Assembly: GCA_943704525.1 (NCBI GenBank)
Contig: CALSCQ010003191.1
Location: forward strand, 1 to 11,841
Length of the DNA stretch: 11,841 nucleotides
Reading direction: 5' to 3'
Source of the DNA: Pigoraptor vietnamica
Lineage: Eukaryota; Opisthokonta; Filasterea
In this document: piece after piece, positions 7,322 through 11,841 of the stretch
Numbering within the stretch: the first letter of the stretch is position 1
Layout: every line of letters starts with the position of its first letter
Notes under the pieces: generated by a model
The model's database searches: none
What the model was told of the DNA's origin: nothing
What the model saw: only the letters and a program-made list of their open reading frames with translations
Program-made: the position numbers and the translations under genes

Positions 7322-9043
7322 TCACACAATGGCCGCTATTGTTGCGTTGGCCACCGCCGCCGTCTTGGTGGCTTCCTCTGCCGTCGCCGCCGCCCGTGCC
7401 GCGAGGGCCGCTGCCTCCGCCTCCGCGGCCGCGATCTGTTCGCTCAGCGGCTTGGACGACGTCGCCTTGAGGTCGAGCAGGTGGAGGATGAGCGAGCGAA
7501 AGGCCGCGTTCACCTCGTTGACGGACATGGCGCTCACTCGCGCACTGGGTATAGGTGGAGAGAGAGAGAGAGAGAGAGAAAGAGACGACTGTCAAAAAAA
7601 GGCATATTGTGGGCCAGCGCCCAAAAAATACGTGCCACAATTCTACTAAAGCACCACGCAGACGCACCTGCTCCAGAAGCCCCCTTCATCCGTCGCGCGC
7701 CGCATCTCCGCCTCGCTGACAGTGTGCCTTTCACCGCCGAGATCCGTCTACGCAGGTAAGGTGAGGGATAGGATTAATGGCAAGTGCATGCGCAACTCAG
7801 TTAGTACGGAAGGAATGATAGACAAAGGGAAAGGGAGAGACTAATACCAAGTACGTACGCAACTCAGTTAATACGGAAGAAAAGAGAGACAAAGGGAAAG
7901 GAGGGATGCCAAGTACGCACGCAACTCGGTTACTACGGAAGGAATGAGGCGAGAAGAAAGGGAGGATAGTGTGGGCAAGCGCACCTTCGCCGCCAGCAGC
8001 ATCCAGACGGGCGACACCTTCGCCGCCTTGCGCACGGTCAGATTCACAGTGCGCTTCAGCTGCGACGCAGAAGAAATGCCCGTGAGAAGGGCATCGCACA
8101 CACAAATTGACGGCCGCGTCTATACTCCCTACGACCACCGCACACGCATGCGCAACGTGTGTGGGCGCGCCAACCGTCCACACGCAGAACCAACTCAACG
8201 CACACAACGAGGGCACTCCCACCTCCCCCTCCACCTCTTCCCCTTAAAAATTCACAATCGACCGCTCAACGCACCTCCACAGCCTTGTCAATTCCGTCGG
8301 CCTTTGTGCAGTCAAACACCACCACGATGGCGTCTGCTTCTTGGAACGTTTTCCGCGCCGTCTCCGATTCGGAAAGGTCGTCGGGCGGCATGTCCCACAC
8401 TTCGCACGTCACGAGATGGGCCACCTACGTCGCAGAAAACTACTCAGCATCCAAAGCATATGCAAGGAAAAATCACACGCACGCACACAACGGGCGCGCG
8501 GTTTCGCGACTCACATCGCGAGCCACGTCGCTGGAGGCATCCTCCGTCACGTATCGGTGGGTGACCACCGCGACCTCCTCTGCGGATCGGGTCGCACACA
8601 ACTCACATAAGCACTCATTGCGCAACACAACATCGTCCACTGGCCACAAAGCCCACATGCACTCGCGTACGGAGTTTGCGAGCACAAATAATGCGCACAC
8701 GACAGTCGCGGGCACATTCACGCACACGGGGTGAGCAACCATGCTGAGAAAACACAGTCGACACGTGTGGGTGCCTGACGCACCGTAGAGTGTCGGATCG
8801 TGCTCGAACGAAAACTGATTCTTGGTGAACCGCAGCCACACGCACGTTTTGCCACTCGCGCGCTCTCCAATGACGACGAGGCGGAGCGTGTCCCCGAATA
8901 TGAGCTCCTTGCGAACTACCGCACGCGAGAATCAGCGAGAGCAGAGGGGCCCATTTTCAAATCAGACACCGAGTGACTGCGTGCACGCAGCCATCGCGAG
9001 TGGCCCACAACTCACCTCTTGGCTTCCTAATAACGGCGCCCAT
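7322..9043 (-). CDS. Atypical Ras-superfamily small GTPase-like protein (7 exons), probable pseudo-GTPase
   Basis: Exons on the minus strand are 9016-9043, 8784-8915, 8515-8579, 8275-8424, 7985-8059, 7668-7747 and 7322-7544; all introns are GT-AG with matching phases. The product has 250 residues from an ATG in good context (GCCATGG). Residues about 20-200 follow a Ras/Rab fold: LRLVVIGERASGKT with P-loop at 26-33, DPTLY with the switch I threonine T51, ADAIVVVFDCT (about 105-115), MLLAAKTDL (G4 region) and WSSARVSAMSVNEVNAAF (G5 region). However, G3 reads WDMPPDD instead of DTAGQ (Gly and catalytic Gln absent), and G4 reads AKTD instead of NKxD. The insert between T51 and G3 is longer than in Ras. 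The C-terminus (209-250) is an Ala-rich, probably helical tail without a prenylation cysteine. Ras, Rab or Rho assignment is not possible. Confidence 0.85.
7557..7580. repeat. (AG)n / (CT)n run at the 3' end of GTPase intron 6
   Basis: On the transcribed strand this is a CT dinucleotide run ending about a dozen bases before the acceptor CCCAG at 7545-7549. It therefore occupies the polypyrimidine-tract position of the intron spanning 7545-7667. This is the only acceptor of fourteen without G at -4. Confidence 0.85.
7782..7966. repeat. Three imperfect tandem copies of a 56-67-base unit in GTPase intron 5
   Basis: Units start AAGTRC...GCAACTCRGTT and continue ACGGAAG, then an A/G-rich stretch. 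They lie at 7782-7848, 7849-7910 and 7911-7966. A partial fourth copy may precede at 7761-7781. All are inside the 237-base intron at 7748-7984, so the coding sequence is unaffected. Confidence 0.88.
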
Positions 9044-9395
9044 GGCTACCAACGCGAATAGCGCGAAATGTGCGCCTGAAATGCCTTTTTTGCCGTCTGC
9101 GAGTAATCGGTGTCACAACGACTGCGCCATTTCCCGCTTCAAAATCGACGCGCGATGAGGCGCTTGGCGGCAACTCAACACTCAAAGTACAGGCGCTCCC
9201 ACGCGGACAAGACGGCGCAAGTCTGCGTGCACTGCGAACAGACAGCGCCAAACTGTCAGTGTGTGCACGGACGTTTTTGCCCGGCAACGACGGGGAAGAC
9301 GATTGGAATTTGCGAGTACTCGGCACGTTCATCACGTAACAAAGTAACAAGCGCGCCTCTTCTTCATCCGCACTGAACTCGAACCGTCGCCTGAG
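9044..9395. promoter_or_regulatory. Divergent intergenic region between GTPase-like gene and COQ4
   Basis: The 352 bases between two divergent start codons should contain both promoters and leaders. No TATA box, repeat or RNA gene stands out. Open frames on both strands lack any recognisable domain; one plus-strand frame has a cluster of cysteines (HCEQTAPNCQC) but no supporting context. Confidence 0.45.
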
Positions 9396-10896
9396 ATGCA
9401 GCTTGTGTTCTCTCCTTCGCCCGCCATGCAGCAACAGGGAGTGCGCATGGCCCGCACAGGGTCTCTCACGCTTGTGCCAATGGCGAAGGGATGGGTGCGA
9501 TTGAGCCCCACGTGGCGCGGCGCTGCGTCGTACGCGAGTCAGAGCGGCCTTAATCCGGACCAAGCAGGTCGGGCTCCCTGTGTTCTGCTGAGAGATTGCT
9601 TCGCGCAGACGCGCAATTAATCTGTGTGTGTCTCCCTTGTGTGCGTGAACAGCGAGCCTATGTACGCGTCCCTTGTTCGTCTGTTTCCTCTGTGCTTGCT
9701 TGAGAGCTGTGTGCGATCGTGCTGTTGGCTGGGGACTGCGTCTTATGCTGTCCTAATGCTGTGCTAATATTGTCGCACACTCGATGTGTCTAGTACTCGT
9801 CTAATGCCGTGCTAAAGTACCGTCCTAAAATTGTCTTGCACTCGTGCGACGACATACCGTTGCGACAACAACCGTTAGGTCCAGTTGTTCAAGTATTTTG
9901 TTTTTGCTCGCAGGGACGCACACGTACACGCCCATCTCGCCGTTTCAGCGCGTGGCTCTTGCCATTGGTTCGGCATTTGCGGCACTTAGAGATCCCACCC
10001 GAGATGGTGCGTTGTCAGGGACAATTTTGGACATTGCGCGCTGTCGAATGCCTATTGTGGTAGATTCGAGCGACGTGCGCACTTTGCTCACATACCGCAT
10101 ATGTCGCTGTTGCAGACATGATTGCCGTTCTTGGCGAGACGACCGGCACACTGGCCCTCTCTCTCATGCGCCGTCGCATGCTGGCAGATCCCGTCGGGCG
10201 CGAGATACTCGCCACGCGGCCGCGCATTTCTTCGGCGACTGTCGACGTCGATGCGTTGCGAGGGCTGCCGGACGACACCTTTGGGAGCGCTTACGTTCGC
10301 TTTCTTGACAAGAACGGCATATCCCCAGACACGAGACGGCAGGTGTAGTGTCCATGTTCTCTGTCACTCGTGTATGCACATTTGTCAAGAGGCCGTTCGT
10401 GCATCGCACGCTTTCTGTTCGTGCGTTTCCTTGTGGTTGCATCATGGGGGTGTCCGCTGTTGTGTGCGTCCCCGCATGAGACTCTATCTGTACCTGCGAC
10501 GCTCACTCGCGCACACGCACGTCGGCGCCGCTTCTGCAGGTGCGTTTCGTGGAAGACGCCGAACTCGCCTACGTCCTCCAGCGATACCGCGAAATCCACG
10601 ACTTCGTGCACACCGTCCTTGGTCTCGACGAGATCACCGTCCACGCCGAAATCGCCGTCAAGTGGGTCGAGATGATGCAGACGGGGCTCCCCGTGGCCGC
10701 CCTGAGCGCGTTTGTCGGACCCGTCGGCCTGTCTGTCGCTGAGAGGCGCGTGCTGTGCGAGCGGTATCTCCCGTGGGCCGTCGACGTCGGTCGCGAGGCG
10801 CACTTTCTCTTGAACGTGCGCTACGAAGACCACTTTGGCGAACCCATCGATGCACTGAGGGCGCGCCTGCGCATTCGAAGCCCGTGCCCCAAATGA
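9396..10896 (+). CDS. COQ4: COQ4, ubiquinone biosynthesis protein, mitochondrial (4 exons)
   Basis: COQ4 is a matrix-side inner-membrane protein of the coenzyme Q synthesis complex; recent work links it to oxidative decarboxylation of the ring C1. Exons: 9396-9567, 9914-10006, 10116-10342 and 10540-10896, giving 282 residues (human about 265). Family blocks in order: YTPISPFQRVALAIGSAFAA, DMIAVLGETTG, RPRIS, LPDDTFGSAYVRFLDKNGIS, VRFVEDAELAYVLQRYREIH, KWVEMMQTGLP and LPWAV. The metal-site motif H184-D-x-x-H188 is followed by E201, with 12 residues between H188 and E201. Exon 1 encodes an Arg-containing, almost acid-free leader, as expected for mitochondrial targeting; later in-frame ATGs at 9426, 9447 and 9480 could also serve. 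Exon 1 is the least certain part: its donor GTCGGG is unusual, though the phase fits. Intron 3 begins GTGTAG, so its retention would stop translation at once. Confidence 0.95.
9745..9829 (+). repeat. Degenerate 11-base repeats with CTAAT/CTAAA boxes in COQ4 intron 1
   Basis: ATGCTGTCCTA at 9745-9755 is followed at once by ATGCTGTGCTA at 9756-9766, and ATGCCGTGCTA recurs at 9803-9813. CTAAT occurs at 9753, 9764 and 9801, and CTAAA at 9812 and 9825. These resemble branch-point sequences and lie about 85-160 bases upstream of the exon 2 acceptor at 9911-9913. Confidence 0.6.
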
Positions 10897-11271
10897 GCCC
10901 GTTAGCACAGTCCTGGGGACAGTACTTGCGAGTAATGCCGAACCCTTTCACGTTCCTGTAAGCTACGGCTCGTGTCACACAAACACAAGACCCCTTTACT
11001 CGATGACTTGCGTCGGCTTTGTCGACGTCGACACCGCCGTTCACTCGGGCCTGCGGCTGCGGCCGCGGTGTGACGGCGCGCGCATCAACCGCGCTGTCTT
11101 TCGGCTACCCGTTTGTTCCTCGGCACATCGCCCACGTCAGCGCCGCGAGTGGTGAAGGCAGTTCGCGCGATGGCGTGCACGTGTGCGACTCCGTGCGTCG
11201 TTGCCCGCTTATTCGGCAGTTCGCCCCTGTCCGGCCTCTCGAAGTCGCAGGGATGCGTCGGTCTGGTGGGC
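10897..11271. other. Convergent intergenic region between COQ4 and IPK
   Basis: These 375 bases separate the stop codons of two convergent genes and must hold both 3' flanks. A plus-strand frame of about 50 codons opens with ATG at 11003 but resembles no family. GTCGACGTCGAC at about 11021-11032 is a short perfect palindrome. I see no clear polyadenylation signal and no RNA gene. Confidence 0.5.
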
Positions 11272-11644
11272 CTATGCGGCGATTTCGGTGCAGTCGCCGT
11301 CCGTCTTTCCGTCGATACACGCGCGTGAGGCTGCGTGCGACCCAACGCGTGCGATGAACACCGGGATGCCGCAGTCGAGCGCTATTCGACACCCGCGCGC
11401 AATTTTGGCGGGAAGGCCGCCCGTGACGTCGTGCGCGCGCACGGTGACGCCGCCCTCGGTGACTGTGCGGCCGTGGCTGTCGAGCCACTCGCGCGCGTTC
11501 ACGCGGGAAAGGATTCGCGCGCCGCTTTCTGTTGTCGGATTGCGATCGAACAGCCCGTCGACGTCCGAGAGGAAAACGACGCGTTGCGGTCGCAGTCGCT
11601 CTGCGAGCCGCGCGATGATCGTGTCCCCGGAGAGTATTGTGCAC
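11272..11644 (-). CDS. IPK: Isopentenyl phosphate kinase, last exon (5' exons outside window)
   Basis: IPK (amino acid kinase family) phosphorylates isopentenyl monophosphate to isopentenyl diphosphate, the building block of isoprenoids. This terminal exon encodes about 123 residues after a phase-2 acceptor (GGCGCAG at 11645-11651). It begins CTILSGDTIIARLAERL, then RVVFLSDVDGLFDRNP, the nucleotide-binding DVDG block of the family, AHDVTGGLPAKIARG, a further GIPVFIARVG strand, and ends GDCTEIAA. The CTILS-D and AHD-TGG blocks fit plant and animal IPK better than glutamate 5-kinase, acetylglutamate kinase or UMP kinase. The N-terminal glycine-rich loop and the catalytic histidine that distinguishes IPK are not in the window. 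The usual GT near the C-terminus reads CT here. Confidence 0.86.

Positions 11645-11841
<197 letters not shown>

Noticed and set aside
7761-7990. Possible CRISPR array in the intron 5 repeats
   Set aside because: Units are tandem and imperfect without unique spacers, in an intron of a eukaryotic gene.
9110-9376. Cys-rich plus-strand frame (HCEQTAPNCQC) resembling a zinc finger
   Set aside because: Cysteine spacing fits no finger I know and the frame has no splice link to COQ4.
9027-9563. 178-residue minus-strand frame between GTPase and COQ4
   Set aside because: Arg-rich, no domain, and it overlaps GTPase exon 1 in another frame and COQ4 exon 1 antisense.
10291-10908. 205-residue minus-strand frame over COQ4 exons 3-4
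   Set aside because: It crosses a well-supported intron and is antisense to conserved COQ4 blocks.
11003-11155. Short plus-strand frame starting MTCVGFVDVDTAVHSG
   Set aside because: About 50 codons, no recognisable family, no convincing splice partner; left as intergenic.

Overview
The window is nuclear DNA from a GC-rich eukaryote, most likely a free-living protist. Short GT-AG introns break several conserved genes. There are long (CA/TG)n microsatellites. The gene set (an ER translocon TRAM protein, a Golgi-type fucosyltransferase, mitochondrial COQ4) is eukaryotic. I cannot name the lineage. Splice donors are mostly GTGCGY or GTGAGT, and acceptors are almost always GYAG.

Six genes can be supported. 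From left to right they are: (1) the 5' part of a TRAM1-like gene on the minus strand, five exons between 147 and 1578, running off the left edge; (2) an intronless F-box/leucine-rich-repeat gene on the plus strand, 1783-3717, divergent from TRAM; (3) an intronless GT10 alpha-1,3-fucosyltransferase with a very long low-complexity tail on the minus strand, 3949-6399, convergent with gene 2; (4) a seven-exon Ras-superfamily GTPase-like gene on the minus strand, 7322-9043, whose nucleotide-binding motifs are partly degenerate; (5) a four-exon COQ4 gene on the plus strand, 9396-10896, divergent from gene 4; (6) the last exon of an isopentenyl phosphate kinase on the minus strand, 11272-11644, convergent with COQ4, its other exons lying beyond the right edge.

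The intron-containing genes were assembled by hand: acceptor and donor phases match at every junction and the joined proteins align with their families from memory. The weakest junction is COQ4 exon 1 to exon 2. The genes do not form an operon. COQ4 and IPK both belong to isoprenoid/ubiquinone metabolism, which may be coincidence. TRAM and the fucosyltransferase both belong to the secretory pathway.

The most interesting points are the GTPase-like protein (probably a pseudo-GTPase), the 20-residue LRR array with a 40-residue super-period, the two intronless genes set among intron-dense ones, the lineage-specific splice consensus, and several repeats inside introns. I found no tRNA, rRNA, CRISPR array or recognisable transposon.
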